Assembly (NCBI GenBank): GCA_033060915.1
Contig: CM065394.1
Span: 9,029,501 to 9,093,500 of the forward strand
Origin: Euryodendron excelsum
Taxonomy: Eukaryota; Streptophyta; Magnoliopsida; Ericales; Pentaphylacaceae
Direction: 5' to 3'
Length of the DNA: 64,000 bases
This document shows, piece by piece, positions 44,081 through 57,284 of the stretch (position 1 is the stretch's first letter; each line of letters opens with the position of its first letter). The notes below the pieces were generated by a model. It was not told where the DNA came from. It saw only the letters and a list, made by a program, of their open reading frames with translations, and did no database searches. The translations under genes and the position numbers were made by a program.

Positions 44081-44935
44081 ATACCTACAAGTTTTCATTT
44101 TTCTGAAAAATATTTTAGCATGACAAAGAAAGCATTTCATGACCAAGAGTCATTTATTTCAGATTAGCCTGTTATATACTTGATATTCTACAAAGTACTT
44201 TAATAGGCTAATATCAAGGGATTCCTCTTGTAGGCTTTAACAGGGCCTTCAAGGTTTGGGAATATGAGAGACAGTTTAGTTTGTCTTGTCCTTGTCTGAT
44301 GTAGCTGGATTGATGGAACCTTGAGTAAGGTAAGCTGATGTTGGAGGATTGGTGTCTAGTATTGGAACAAGTATGATAGTAACTCTTTTGAGAATTTGAA
44401 CAGATTTATAGTTAATGATGGTAGATTGTTAATTTGTTGTTTGCTGCTTAACAATTGGATTTTAGGTTGACCCATTTGCTTAGTCTCCTTTGGAGGGGGA
44501 TAATATCCCAGCCTACGAGTATGATGCCGACCGTTGGATTCTTTCAGATGAAGATCAACTTGTGGCTGTGCCTTTAGTCCTTTCTTAGGTTGGTAGTTGC
44601 TACTGCTGTGGTGATTGGCGACCATTTTCTCAACTGTCGAATGACCAAAATGGGCCGAATCGTTTTGGGCATTTGGCATGCACTTGGAAGTTGGAGGGTA
44701 TTAGATATCAAAGTTTTGCAAATGATAAAGTCCTTTTCCATATGGATGACAATTGTCGCGACATGGCACGAAGGTAATTGCTTAGAGGTCACATCTTACA
44801 GATGGATGGCCAGTTCTTTTTACTCTTCGATATAGGTTAGGCCTCTTCCAATAACTAGGCTCATTCTTCCATGAGTTTGAATCGGGTGGGATACTAGAGG
44901 GATTCCATGAGTTGTGCTCTTTGACCTGGGAAAAA
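44081..44935 (-). other. Element E unassigned internal remnant
   Basis: Between integrase and leader, where gag, protease and reverse transcriptase should be, only about 0.85 kb remains. Frames at 44792-44574 and 44679-44356 (- strand) overlap out of phase and show a His/Gln/Pro-rich composition, possibly from gag or its linker, but no motif is convincing. The size implies a deletion of several kb of gag-pol. Confidence 0.4.
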
Positions 44936-46823
44936 AAAAGAAGAAAAACATATTGTAGTTAGCAGGTGGAGCTGGAGATTTTATGCAATGCATGTCGTTT
45001 GGAGGTACCTTATTTGAAGAAATCTAGGCATGATGTTGAATCCATTTTGGAGGTGGGGTTTTATCCCTGTATGCAATAAATACCTCCTCAGCATGGGTCA
45101 GTTGATGCTTCTTTGTTTAGATAGTCCAGTCTCTATGGACATAAAGAGATTTGTACCTCTCTTGAGATATGGTTCGATGAGTGCCATGAGTCCTTAGGGT
45201 TGGAGAAACCCTTAAGAGTTTAGATAGGTTTGATTTCTGCGAGATTGGATCGTCCCTTTCTCTCTGTAGTTGATTAAATACATAAGAATGCAATGACTCA
45301 AGTTTCTTAGAACACTTATCTTGGAATGGATATCAATGCATACACAAAATAGCTGTAGATATGGGAATAGCATAATAATGGTAAATAAGCAGTTTCAAAA
45401 AACCCCTTTTTTGTCCTCCCTTCAGCCTTTTATGTTCTTGGCCTTGGGAGATGGGGGAGAGGAAAGAAGACACGAAACAAAAGAGAATTTAGTGCCTTAC
45501 TTTGAAAGTTTCTATGTAATGCAAGCCCTAGGGGTGCCCCTGCTCTCTGAGAGGGACTAAGCATGATGTGTGGGCTCACATGTGGAGATAGGGGTTTGCC
45601 CCTATATGTAATACCATACCTGTGCCTGTAGTCATTTATTCAAATATACATCTATTTATTCAGGAAGTGTAAGTGACAATTTTATTAAAGTAAGTTCCTC
45701 TTGTACAATAAATTTTAAAAGTACATCAAAAGGGGAGGACTTTCGCCTATCTACTTTTACATTTGAAAACCTAAATTACTCTTGAGTCTTCTGATTAGCC
45801 TTCTTTGATGGAGGTCGGTGAGTGACCAAACTTCTGGATTTGCCCCTTGTTTTCTTGGCATCCCTATCTCCGTGAGTGGAAAGAGAATGGGGCACCTCTT
45901 TATGAGATGATTTCAATGTATGCCATGGATCCTTAGGGTCACTTGGTAACCATAGGACTTCAGGTAGGCTTTGAATGGGAGAGATTGGCTTTAAGCCTTT
46001 CTCTAGGGGCTTATCATATGCATGGAATGCAGTGACTTGAGTTACTTTGAAACTCCTATCTTAAAATGGTCAATGGATGCATAAGTTGTATTAATGGCAG
46101 TGAATACAAGAGCATAGAAATAGAAAATGTACGGGTAGTATAACAGTAAGGATTAAGAAGTTAAACTAAACAGGAAGTAAGGAAAAGTAAAGCAGTCACC
46201 CTTTCCCCCTTGGTTTTGAAATTGATGTGCATGTCTTAAATCTGGTAGAGGTTCAGCTATGCACGGGGTATTACATGAGCATGAGGCTTGGGGTTGTTAA
46301 TGCTTCCTAAAAAGCTCAGTTTCTAGATCTTTAAACCTAGGCCTACTCCTCGAGGTGGTGCCGTTATCAGTTAGTGATCTAAGCGGGGGGACCATTATAA
46401 GGCCGTATGCAAGGAAATAGACACAACATACTACCCATAATCAAAGTACTATCCCCTATTCTAACTAGAAGGGTAGTAGCCACTTAAGAATGTAAGTATG
46501 CAAATGCAAGTGATTGTGTGCACAAAAATTTTCAATAACTCTCATCCATCATGCTCATTCATGGCATATATGGCAATTAATATAAGATAAAAGTAAAAGG
46601 TAAGTACCTGCAAAATAAATGCATAGAGTTAGTGTCTTTATGAAAAACCCAATGCAAGATACAAACGAATCATGGATGCAAATGACATGCATGAATGCAA
46701 GTGATGACATTATTTGAAAATGTTTTTAAAATTTTTGAAAAAGTAGATAAACTTGAACAATGGAACTGAAGATTCTGGGTGAGTGAAGGGTGAAGGGACA
46801 TGATAATGGCCTAACCCTCTAAG
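44936..46823 (-). other. Element E leader with internal duplication
   Basis: Non-coding leader sharing 45500-46740 with the B leader. The segment 44975-45330 repeats a part of it (TGCAATGCATGTC, GGCATGATG, CCTGTATGCAATA blocks, again at 45515-46110), so the leader has an old internal duplication of about 540 bp spacing that B lacks. Confidence 0.55.
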
Positions 46824-46843
46824 CTTCCCCAGTAGAGTCACCA
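46824..46843 (-). promoter_or_regulatory. Primer-binding site of element E (tRNA-Arg type)
   Basis: TGGTGACTCTACTGGGGAAG on the - strand, five bases after the 5' LTR. It matches TGGCGACTCCGCTGGGGA (tRNA-Arg complement) with three changes. Confidence 0.72.
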
Positions 46844-48604
46844 GCTATTGTGCCGTAGTTTTTACCCAAGCCCTATTGGCTCTGGAAAAACACGGTACTC
46901 ACTCTATTAGAGCTTACCCTCCTACAGTGCGACGGGGGTTCAAACTTGAAATTGATTTGACTAAGGGTTTTTAGAAAAACATTTGGAGTCACTACCTAAC
47001 TTTGATAAAGGTGTGTTACGTCACCTAAAAATAAGTAATCTGAAGACTCGACTTAGCGTTTTTTAAAAGGTTTTGAAAAACTTCCTCAAGAGAGAGTTTT
47101 TGGGAAAATAGGTTAGATGGCAACCTTTGAAGAATGTTTAAGCCATTTTGAAAAATGACTCCATTTTAATATTTGAAAATAATGATTCTAGATTTGGATG
47201 TTAGTTATGTATAAGGAAGATGACCGAAGATTATCATCCTACCCCGCCCTTGCGGTACTTGTATGACTAATCACCTTAGGTTTCATTCAGTTGAATCTCT
47301 GGTTCCTAAATGTTCATCTATGTCCATTTAAAAAAGTTTTGGAAATAGATTTTTGCCATCACTTTTGGATGTATGAATATATGATGAATTTAAAAAAGGG
47401 TTTGAAAGAGATTGGGGTAACGACTACACTTGTGAAGGCTGCCTCTGTGTCTCAGTTTGACAAGAATTAGGTCAATTGTAGTTTAGACTTAGGGTCCAAT
47501 TAAAAATAGGCACATTGGGGCCTTTGGAAAGTTTTGAAGACTCATTGGGGTTTAATTTTGAAAAAGAGAACTTGAAAGTTTTTTACTTAAAATTTGGAAA
47601 TAACTCGAGAGAGTTTTGATTTTGAAATTGGATGTTGGAGTGTTGTTGAAATAGAACTTGATGATTTTGAAAAGTAATTTTTTAAATAGGGCTTTTAGAG
47701 ATTGGGATTTGGAGACTTGTAAAAGCTCTTATAAACTAGTCTTGAAAAGATTTTTTAAAATGACTTTTATGTACCTTATGAAATGTATGTTGATGTTTCA
47801 TTTTCCTTGAGAGATTAGTTAATTGGAAACAAAGCTTCTTTAAGGCTATGAGTTTAGGAAAACTGTTTAGAAAAAAGGGTCTAGAAATTCCCTTACTGTT
47901 TGAATATCTCACTTTATCTTGAGCAACCCTAACCATATGAAGGTTTAGGATTGCGTTAAGAGTGTTGTAATAACCCAAACTTTTGTTATATAAATTAATG
48001 TTAATTTCCTAAATTTTATATTGTTCTAATGTGCTTTTGAGTCATGATGACCGATTAGAATTTATGTTATAACTTAAGCTTCTAGTGTGAGACACATGGG
48101 ATTATTTTTCATGTATATCATCTTATAAACACACACACACACACCAAGTTACAAAAAAGAAGGAAGAAGAAGGAAGAAGGATAGAGGAAGAGCAAGACAA
48201 GAGAGGGAGCAGAGGAGGAAAAAGATGGGAAGAAGCCATTGTTGAAACTTTAGAAAACATAGAAGAAAGGTATAAATCCTAAGCCCTTGTACATCTAAAT
48301 ACATATGTGTTGTTGTGTTTGGACACTCCTTTGAGTCCCATTTGGCTAGATTTTGAAGACTTATAAGCTTATGTTAAGGGTTTGAGGTGAGAGTTTGTAA
48401 AACCCCAAAATTTGTACATGATGGGTTGGAGATTTCAAACCCTAGATTCCTTTGATTGGCTTGTTTATTTTACCCCATTTTGAGTTATTGTAATATTCTT
48501 AGGTCAATCTTTGGACCCTAGAAGCATTGAAAGAGTTTGTGAAAGTTTTAAATGGATTTTGGGTAAGATTTGGGAATTTTTGGGTGGATTTTCATTTTTC
48601 CAAG

Positions 48605-48800
48605 GAAATGTGTCAACACCTTTGCCTCATGTGTCAACACATCTATCCAGAGAGCTCCCAGATTCACTTCTTCAGCTCATGTGTCGACATCTTTGCCTCA
48701 TATGTTGACATATCCATCTAGAGAGCTCCCAGATTCACTTCTTTAACTCATGTGTCGACCTTTGAATCATGTGTCGACACATCCCAGATTCGTTTTTTTA
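48605..48800. repeat. Tandem repeat in G, about 71-bp units
   Basis: AGAGAGCTCCCAGATTCACTTCTT recurs at about 48650 and 48721 with GTGTCGACAC-like dyads between. The small frames 48511-48708 and 48527-48721 are repeat translation. Confidence 0.7.
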
Positions 48801-49827
48801 GCTCCAACACTGCTTAGTAAAATGGGTATAACATGCTGTATAAAACTTATATTGATATACCGTTTTAAGCATTGGAAAGTATACTTATAGACCTTTGTAT
48901 CTATATAAAGTTTGTACTCTAATTCCTTATAGATTGTGAGCTATTGAATTTTAAATTTGACCTAAAACTTTTGCCAACAACATTGTTTTCCAGAATTTTT
49001 GTCCACTTTTCATGGGACATTACTTCTTCATTCAAAATGTATTTTTGACCGATGACCTATCAAATCAAATTTCTTTAAGCCTATTTTCAAATGAAATTAA
49101 CCTATAATGTAGGCTCATTGTTCAGATGTGAATGAGATGCAATGAATGAACCGGTGTTGAGGGATCAATGTTTAGACCTCAACTTTTATGTTCATGCTTT
49201 GTATTGGGGTCTTGTGTTTGATGCCTTTATGTATTGTATGTGTAGGAACACCTTTGCTTAGCATCAATCCTTAAAGATAAAGGTGAATAACGATATGCCA
49301 TGAGTAAAACCCTATTACTTTTCAAATGTTTTAAGTTCAACTACATATCATGCAATGTTTTTCATATATTTTCAATTCATCAATGTTTATGTTCAAGTAT
49401 AAACATCATACCTTGAAACGCATGCACATTATACTTATATTATGAATCAAAACCCATAGACTAGAATGTTTACATAAAAGAGATGTAAAATTCCCAATGT
49501 ATGATGCCAACTCAAGGTTTTTCGTGGTAAGACCCTAAACTAGCAATGATGGTCCCACGGTATGGGATGTGAAATAATATATCACCATGTTGGGAGACGT
49601 CCCTTGGCTTATCGAGCCTATGTGTGATGTTTATGGTTACTATAACTGAGCCTATCTCTTATGATAAGCTTATGTGTGACCTTTGTGGCTACTAATAAAC
49701 TGAGCGTAGCTCTTAATGACTGAGCTTAATTCTCATAATTGAACCCTGCTCTTATGATTGAGCCATACTCTCATGATTGGCTTAAAGCACTTTATGTTGC
49801 TAATGACTAAGCCTAGCTCTCATGTTA

Positions 49828-50110
49828 GCCTAAAGAGCATTATGCATGACCCTTGTGGTTACTATGATGCCCAATACCAGACAAACCCCGTAAGTGGGTG
49901 AAATGAGGGATATGTTGGCCTAAAGAGCCTTATGTGTGACCTTTGTGGTTACTATGATGCCCAATACCAAACGAACCTCTTAACTGGGGTAAAGTGAGTG
50001 ATATGTTGGCCTAAAAAGTCTTATGCGTGACCCTTGTGGTTACTGTGATGCCTAATACTAGATAAACCTCTTAAGTGGGGTGAAGTGAGGGATATTGTGA
50101 CCTAAAGAGC
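49828..50110. repeat. Tandem repeat in G, three 90-91 bp units
   Basis: GCCTAAAGAGC/CTTATG...CTTGTGGTTACTATGATGCC begins at 49828, 49918 and 50009, with a partial unit at 50100. Unit differences are modest. Confidence 0.85.
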
Positions 50111-53100
50111 CCTATATGTACAATGCAGTTGTGTGTGTGCTGGGAGTTAGATCCTGACAATCTACGATAGTTAGCCCAAGTAGACAGTATTGTCCATGTA
50201 TATACCATGAGTTCAAAGAGTCCATAGGGTAGGCATGACCATGTCTCTACTATAAATGACACACTTATGTTTTAAAACGAGAAACATGATTTATTCAAAT
50301 GCTTCACAACAAGTTGTATATCTTTTCACTAGTATTAATGTCACAATATATCTCCCCTTTTGATGATAATATGATATGCCTTCCAATACTATGCCATAGT
50401 ATGCTTATGACAAGTTAGTTGTGCTGTACATGATCATGTTACATTTTGCATCTCACTCCTATGATACTATGTCTAAAATGCTATAACAGGTTATTATAAA
50501 AGTTCATGATATAATGCTTCAATATGATGCTTATAATACCTATGTTTACGAATCTACGCTTTATACGATTCCAAGAATAATGATATTTGATGTGTCTAGT
50601 ATTATACGACGAGTTAAGATATACTCTTACGAGCTTATGATAGGTTACACTCACGACAAGTTATGTTATACTCTATGAGATCATGCTACGATATGCCACT
50701 CTCTCTCTTTTATGACATTAAGTTTTGGAAATGCTAAAATGTTTTAATACGGAAGCCTATGCCTCATGTGTTTTCAAGCTTACGCTTATACCTTTCTAAG
50801 TTCAGGCCATATACGCATAAATATTCATCTATTGTCATGTACATTAAATATAAATGTTAGCCCGTAGTATTTTACGCTTATGCATCATCGTTATTCACTA
50901 GGCATTAGCTTATGTTTTCTTAATATATTTTTAGGTAACCAAATAGGGAGGCCCATTACGAGGATGTTTGGACTGTGGCCTACGGGCCTTATGATATGTA
51001 ATGCGTATAGGGGCTGGAACCTAATGTTTTGTAATATTATAATGTCATAACTGTGGTGGCCTTCGACAAGTCCATCTTATGGCATGTTTATGTTTTAAAG
51101 ATTAGGCACAGCTTTGTTAGATATGACACACGTTTTGGTTTACGTTTATAAAATTTTATTTCTGCAATTATGTATACATTTAAATGATAAATGCACAGGT
51201 GGTCAACTAGTTTATGTAATGTGACTTTGAGTAGCCAAGCTACTAGCTGGTCATGTATCCTAAATCCGCTTAGGCCTGGTTACGAGGAGTGACAAGTGTA
51301 ATGTTTCAAAGTAGCTTTTGGAAAAGGTTTTAGAAAAATGCCAAGGGTTTAGAAACCCTAAAGTGAACCATGTAGGTTTCACTTGATGTATCAATTTCCT
51401 CAGGCATTCCTTACCATGAAAGGGTTAGGATCACCCTAGCGTTATGAGTTTTTTAAATCATTTTTTAAATAGCTTTTCAAAAATGGTAAGTGTCTAGCCA
51501 TTCTGGATTAAGACAAGTTTGAAAGAACTTTTGAAAAAATATTTTTAGGTTAGAATTGGAGGTTGAAAAAGGATCTTAGAGTTGCAATATTGAAGCCCCC
51601 TAACTTAGGTTGGCAAACTAGGGTAAGGTTGGCCTAGGGTTAGATCAACTAGGGTTTAGTTAACTAGGTTGAAGGTAACCTAGGTGTAGAGGTGACTTGG
51701 GATGCAAGTAACCTAGGGCTTAGGACGGGTACCTTAATCTAAACAGGATTTGATTTGATGTTGAATGGTAATACATGATTTTTAGTTAAAAAGGGGAAGT
51801 TTCATTTTTGAAAAGTTTAAAAAAGAAAAGTTTGATTTTAGGAAAGTTCTGGAAAATGAAAGTTTTAAAAAAAGCAAAGTTTTGATTTAGGAAAGTTTCA
51901 ATTTTAAAAAGTTTCAATTTATGAATGTTTTAAAAAAGGAAATTTTTGGAAAAGGAAACCTCCTTAAGAAAGGAAAGGTTTAACTTTTGGAAAGATTTAA
52001 ATTGTTTCAAAAAATAGATTCATTTGATTTTGCATCCAAAAATAACATATTAGATTTTGTTTACAAAAATAGAGAGATTTGATTTAGTTTATGAAAATAG
52101 AAGATTTGATTTGTTCCCAAAATAAAAACATTTGAGTTAGTTTCCAAAATAGAAAGATTTGATTTGAATTGGAAAATGAAAGGTTTATTTTGAAAAAGGA
52201 AATAATAGATTTGGAAATCTTATGATTTTATGTGTCAATCTTTTGTATGAAGACTTATGATTTTATGTAGATTTTTTTGTTTGAAAAAGCTATGACTTCA
52301 TGCAGCGCTTTTTTGAAAACAACTCAAATGAGTTATGCAATTTTGTAAAACAATGATGCGACAAAACTTTGAGAACCATTTTGATGGAATAAATGTGAAG
52401 ATGCTAGAATGACGGTTAGATGACCAAACTAGGGTTTCCTAAAGCATGGATTCCTAACACTTCAAGAAAACAACTCTTGGACAAATTTTCAAGACAAAGA
52501 CTTTTCAACATAGGATTTTGAGGGTTTTGAAAACAGAATTTTGAAAAAAAAGGTTTTAGAGCTTAAAACCCTAATGTGACCTTTAAAGGCCTATTTAAAT
52601 ATACCACTTTCCTAAAACGACCTTGTAAGCACCCCATTTTTGCCTACTCGGCAATCTTCAATCTGTCCAGACTTGAGTTCAGGTCAATATGGACATATTC
52701 CAATTTAAGTCAGTTTTGCAAACCTAATTCAGTCAATCAATCGCTTCATGGGTGTAAGCACCCCATTTTTGCCCGCTCGGCAGTCTCTAGTTCATCCAAA
52801 CTTGTATTCAAGTCAATGTGGACATATTCTGAGTCAACTCAATTTTTCAAGTCCAATCTAGTTAATCCATCGCTTCGTGGTCTCACAGGGCCCAAATAGA
52901 GGCAAAATGACCGAAATTCCCTTGGGGGCGTTGTTTCGGTCCAATTCCAAATTAGGCACGTCTTCTTGAAGACGGTAAGTCCCATTTTTCAAGTCCAATT
53001 CTAATTCCAATCCCTCCCTCGAGAAAGTTGATTTCTCTAGGTGGTAGGTCTATCCTGTCCGGCACATTTCTGAGTGAACTCTTCAGAACTGTAAGTCCTT

Positions 53101-54324
53101 TCGAACCTGTCAACCGGGATGAGACTCCAAGTCCCCGAGATGGTAGAACGGTCCATCTTTGGTGCCTGCTAGCCCGCCAATGCAGAAATATTTGTTTCAG
53201 CACGCCTTTTGAGAAAGTTGATTCCTCAAGCACTAAGTCCATTTAGCAGCTTCCCGATATCAGGCAGTCTTGAGAATGATCGCGAACCGTCAGAGTAGCT
53301 GAAGTACTCGTAAACATCACAACCGTCAGAGTAACGGAAATACTCGTAAACAAGTCAATATAGGGAATTGCCAACAAACCCGTATATCACAGGACCACTG
53401 TCAGAGTGGTGGAAACAATCAAAACCCAAGTCAACACCAGTGCCTGCTAGCCCACTCTGGTGAAAAATGACCAAACTGCCCCTAGGGCCAATTTCCGGCA
53501 CGTTTCTTCAGATACTACCGAAGTCCTCAGAACGGTAAGTCCACCCTTCCAAGATCATCCCAGAGACAATCCGGCATGATTAGATGCCTTCCAGTCAGTT
53601 TCGGGCTAATTTCAAGACTTTCTAGTCAAGACGACCATTTTGCCCCTAGGTATCCAAACGCCCCGGGGACCACACCGACTCTGGGTATTAAACTAGTAAC
53701 CTCTTGGGAATTCTTTTTATAGTATTCCCGACCTTTAATTATCTTTCCGGATCATTCTGAGTCGATTCCAGCAAACCCAGTGCAAAATGACCGTTTTGCT
53801 CCTGGTGGGCCGGTCGCCTTTTCCGACCACATCTGCTCTGGGTATCAAACCGGTAACCTTTGGGAACATTCCAAATAATGTTTCCAAATCCCGAATCTTC
53901 TTCTGGGACATTCTGAGTTCGTCCTGGTAGCTTTCTGGCCCGGTTGTCCGTTTTGAACCAAATGGCCCGGTCAACCCCTCTAACAAACCCTGACGTCCTT
54001 TTTCAAGTTTGTTACCCCCGGAACACTATCCTAAGGGTTTCCACCATTTTCTGGCCTTCCAGGCCATTCCCGCTCCCTTAAATCCTTTCCGGACATTCTG
54101 GAGCCACTCCAAGTGAAGCCAGGCTAAAAACTGCATGGTAGTCACTAGTACAGGCACTTAAATCTTCTGAAGATACGTTGCTTACCGACCTTAAAACTTT
54201 CCTGAGTAGCTGGCATCACTACTAGTGGCACCAAGACAAAATTTAGCCGGGCGCCACTCCTAGTGGCGCTAGAAGGATTTTTGGCCTGGCTCCACTGCAA
54301 CGGGCGCCAGGTCATTCTTCTCTC

Positions 54325-54332
54325 TATAAATA
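54325..54332 (+). promoter_or_regulatory. LTR TATA box, element H inner copy
   Basis: TATAAATACAGAGCCTCC, with GGCGCCA-type sequences upstream (54240-54310) and AAACCCTAG motifs at 54415-54450 downstream, the same layout as in C. Confidence 0.6.
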
Positions 54333-54744
54333 CAGAGCCTCCTCCAGCATGAAGGAGGTCTGCAAACTCAGTCTGAAAACCCTATTATTCGATGTACAGA
54401 GCTCATAGCCTCTCTAAACCCTAGTCTCCTTTAGGTTTTCCAAACCCTAGCCTCCTGTACACTCATAAACACTCTCATACACTCATACACTAGCCTCCAA
54501 AGCCTCCATTGAAGATTTGAAGTGCTGCAACTTCGAAGCTTCTGAAGATCGAAGACAAGTTCCTGAAGCGCAGACTGAAGCCAAGACCAAAGTAAAGCAA
54601 GAAAAATAAAGCACGCAAAGCAAAGCAAAATAAAGAAGACACAAGTTAGGCTCTCTATTTAAGTTTACGCATTCCCCCCCCCCTCTCTCTTCTCTCTCCG
54701 AACCCACTTGGGTTTTCTTCTATTTTAATCTGTCATCTTCTTCT

Positions 54745-54766
54745 CCCCCCCCCCCCCCCCCCCCCC
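54745..54766 (+). repeat. Homopolymer C tract (22 C)
   Basis: A run of 22 C within the H LTR, at a place where the other copies have only five to eight C (57670s; G on the + strand at 10946-10954). Confidence 0.85.
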
Positions 54767-57276
54767 TCTTTCTTGTATGCTTGTTGCAAGGGACTTCCTG
54801 GTCCACGTGTAGGATTAGGCTATTAGAGGTCACCATGCCGGGGGCTTTCTTTTAGTCTAACTGGAGACCACGTGGGTTCGGCCCCCTTGATTTTGTGGTG
54901 AGACCTTTAACCTTGTATGTTCACGACCCCAACTTGTATTGTACATATCATGATCTTGCATTCTTCCAAAATTTGTTTTCAAATTCGTTTTCAAAACTTG
55001 CATTAAATTTGTTTTCAAAACTTGCATCAAAATCTTCTTTTTCAAAAACGCAATCTTATGGTAATTTTAGCCTTTCCATGGTTAGGGTCGCTTTAGAAAA
55101 GTGTTATATTTAAAGTGACCAATGTGGTCCATATTTTCAAAATCCTTGTTGTTTTCCAAACCACTATCTTAAAGTGGTTCTAGCCTTCTTATGGTTAGAA
55201 TCGCTTTAGGAAAGTGAGGTATTTTTATGGACTTTCCAAAAATTTTTTTAAAAAACCTTTTTCCAACATACTTTTTAAAATCGCTCTCCGATCTCCTTCT
55301 CAAAATTCCTTTCCAAAATTGTTTTCAAAAGCTCCCTTCAAAAATTTATTTTCCAAAACTCTTTTAAAAAATCCCTTTCCAAAAACACTCTTTTCCAAAT
55401 TCGCTTTCCAAAAACTCCTTTTTAAGATCTCCTTCCAAACCTCTCTTTCTAAAAACTCTCTCAAAGTTTTACTTTCCAAAATCCCTTTCCAAAAACTCTC
55501 TTTTCAAAATTCACTTTCTAAAAAACTCCTCTCTAGGATTTCCTTCAAAAATTTTACTTTCTAAAAACTCCCTTTCCCAAAATTTTTTTTCTTAGAGTCC
55601 AAGTTAAACTCTAGAGCTAACGATTAGGAAACCCTAATTTCCTTTCTCAAAACATGATTTCCGCTTTTGCCTCAAAACCTAGGTTTTCAAAATCTCCTTT
55701 GTACATCTAAACCATAAGTTTTCAGAAATCTATTTTATACATTAAAACTATAGTCTTCCAAATCTAGGGTTTCTAAAACATCATCCTTCTAGATCTATGC
55801 CAAATCTAATCTTCCCTTTAGGAAACCAAATCCAATTTCCTATTTAGGAAACTAGATCCTATCCTCCGTTTTTGGAAACAAAATCAAAATACTTCTTTTA
55901 GAAACAAAATTTAATCTTTTGTTTTAAAAAATAAGAATCTCAATCCTTCCTAATCTAAGCCTTTCCTAATCCACTCCTTCCTAATCTCATACCTTCCTAA
56001 ACCATAAGTTTCCTAAACTAACACTTTTAAATCTTTCCTTAAACTTTAAGCTTCCACATCTTTCCTAGTTTCATACGTTTCCAAATTTCGACTTTCCAAA
56101 TCTAAGTTTTCAAACCTTTATTAAACTTAAACCTTTCCTAGTCTCAAGCATTTCTAAAATTCAAATTTCAAATCTTTCCAAATCCAAAATTTTCTTAAGT
56201 TAAAACTTTCTAAATCTAAAACTTTCCAAATTCAAAAATTTCTTAAGTTCTAAACTTTTTAAATTCTAAACTTTCCAACTTTCAAATCTTTCCTATTTCA
56301 AAACTTTCCTATTTCAAAATATTTCCAAATCAAAACTTTCCTAAAATGAAACTTTTCTAAATCAACACTTTCCTAATTCAAAACTTTCCTAAAATGAAGC
56401 TTTCTTAATTCGAATCTTTCCTAAATTCCAACTTTTTTAATCTTCCAAGTCCAACATTCGAGTCAAACCTTTCTAATCTCAAGTCCAAATCCTATTTTAC
56501 TAAGTCTAGGTTTCCTAAACCTCTATCTTTCCAAATCAAAGTCTAATATTTTCAATTCCAAATTCCAATTGCTAATCCTCTATTCTAAATTCAAATAAAA
56601 TGCAAATTCCAATTTAGTTCCTTTTTCAAATCAAATCTTCTATTTTCAATCAGACTCTTGTCCAAACTACGACTGACCTGATTCCTCCAAGGGGATATGT
56701 AGGCAACCCTCATAGGTGCGGTCACCAGCTTTTTCAAATCTCCAATTCCATAATCTATTTCGAGTTTCCAATTCTAAAAACCTATTTTCAAATCTCTATT
56801 TCCAAAACTTTCTAGTAACCTCCTAGAACATTCTAAGTAATGTTTCCAAATCTCGAGTCTTCTTCCCGGATATTTTGAGTCCATCCCGGTAGTTTTCCGG
56901 TTCGATTGACCATTTTGCCCCTAATAGCCTAGTCATCTCTTCCAACCAATCCTGACATTATTTTTCAAGTCTACTATCCTTGAGACATTATTCTAAGGTT
57001 TCCTATCCCTTTCCAGCCCTCCGGGGCATTCTCGGTCCTTTAAATCATTCCCGGACTTTGCAGAGTCACTTCTAGTGAAACCAAGCTAAAAAGTGCATGG
57101 TAGTCACTAATACAGGCACGCAAATCTTGTAAAGATATATTGCTTGCCGGCCTTAAAACTTTCCTAAGTGGCTGGCACCACTAGTAGTGGTGCCAAGCCA
57201 AAATTTGCCCTGCAGTGGTGCTAGAAGGAAATTTTGCCTGGCGCAACTGCAGTAGGCACTAGTACAGCCCTCTATC

Positions 57277-57284
57277 TATAAATA
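57277..57284 (+). promoter_or_regulatory. LTR TATA box, element H outer copy
   Basis: TATAAATACAGAGCCTC again, with AAACCCTAG motifs at 57368-57425 and a GTAGG splice-donor-like site at 57582. Confidence 0.6.

Larger units (their letters stand above)
47966..51294. mobile_element. Element G, solo LTR (3.3 kb)
   Basis: Starts TGTAATAACCCAAAC and ends GAGGAGTGACA, flanked by perfect AGTGT duplications (47961-47965 and 51295-51299). The sister LTR of E keeps the uninterrupted site AGAGTGTAATGTTT at 32513-32526. The termini and the length suggest a Ty3/gypsy chromovirus (Tekay/Del-like) LTR. No primer site or coding region is present, so it is a solo LTR left by LTR-LTR recombination. It contains two tandem arrays, at 48605-48800 and 49828-50110, and a (CA)n tract at 48130-48145. 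Confidence 0.85.

Noticed and set aside
48130..48145. (CA)n microsatellite
   Set aside because: Ordinary simple repeat, no further significance.
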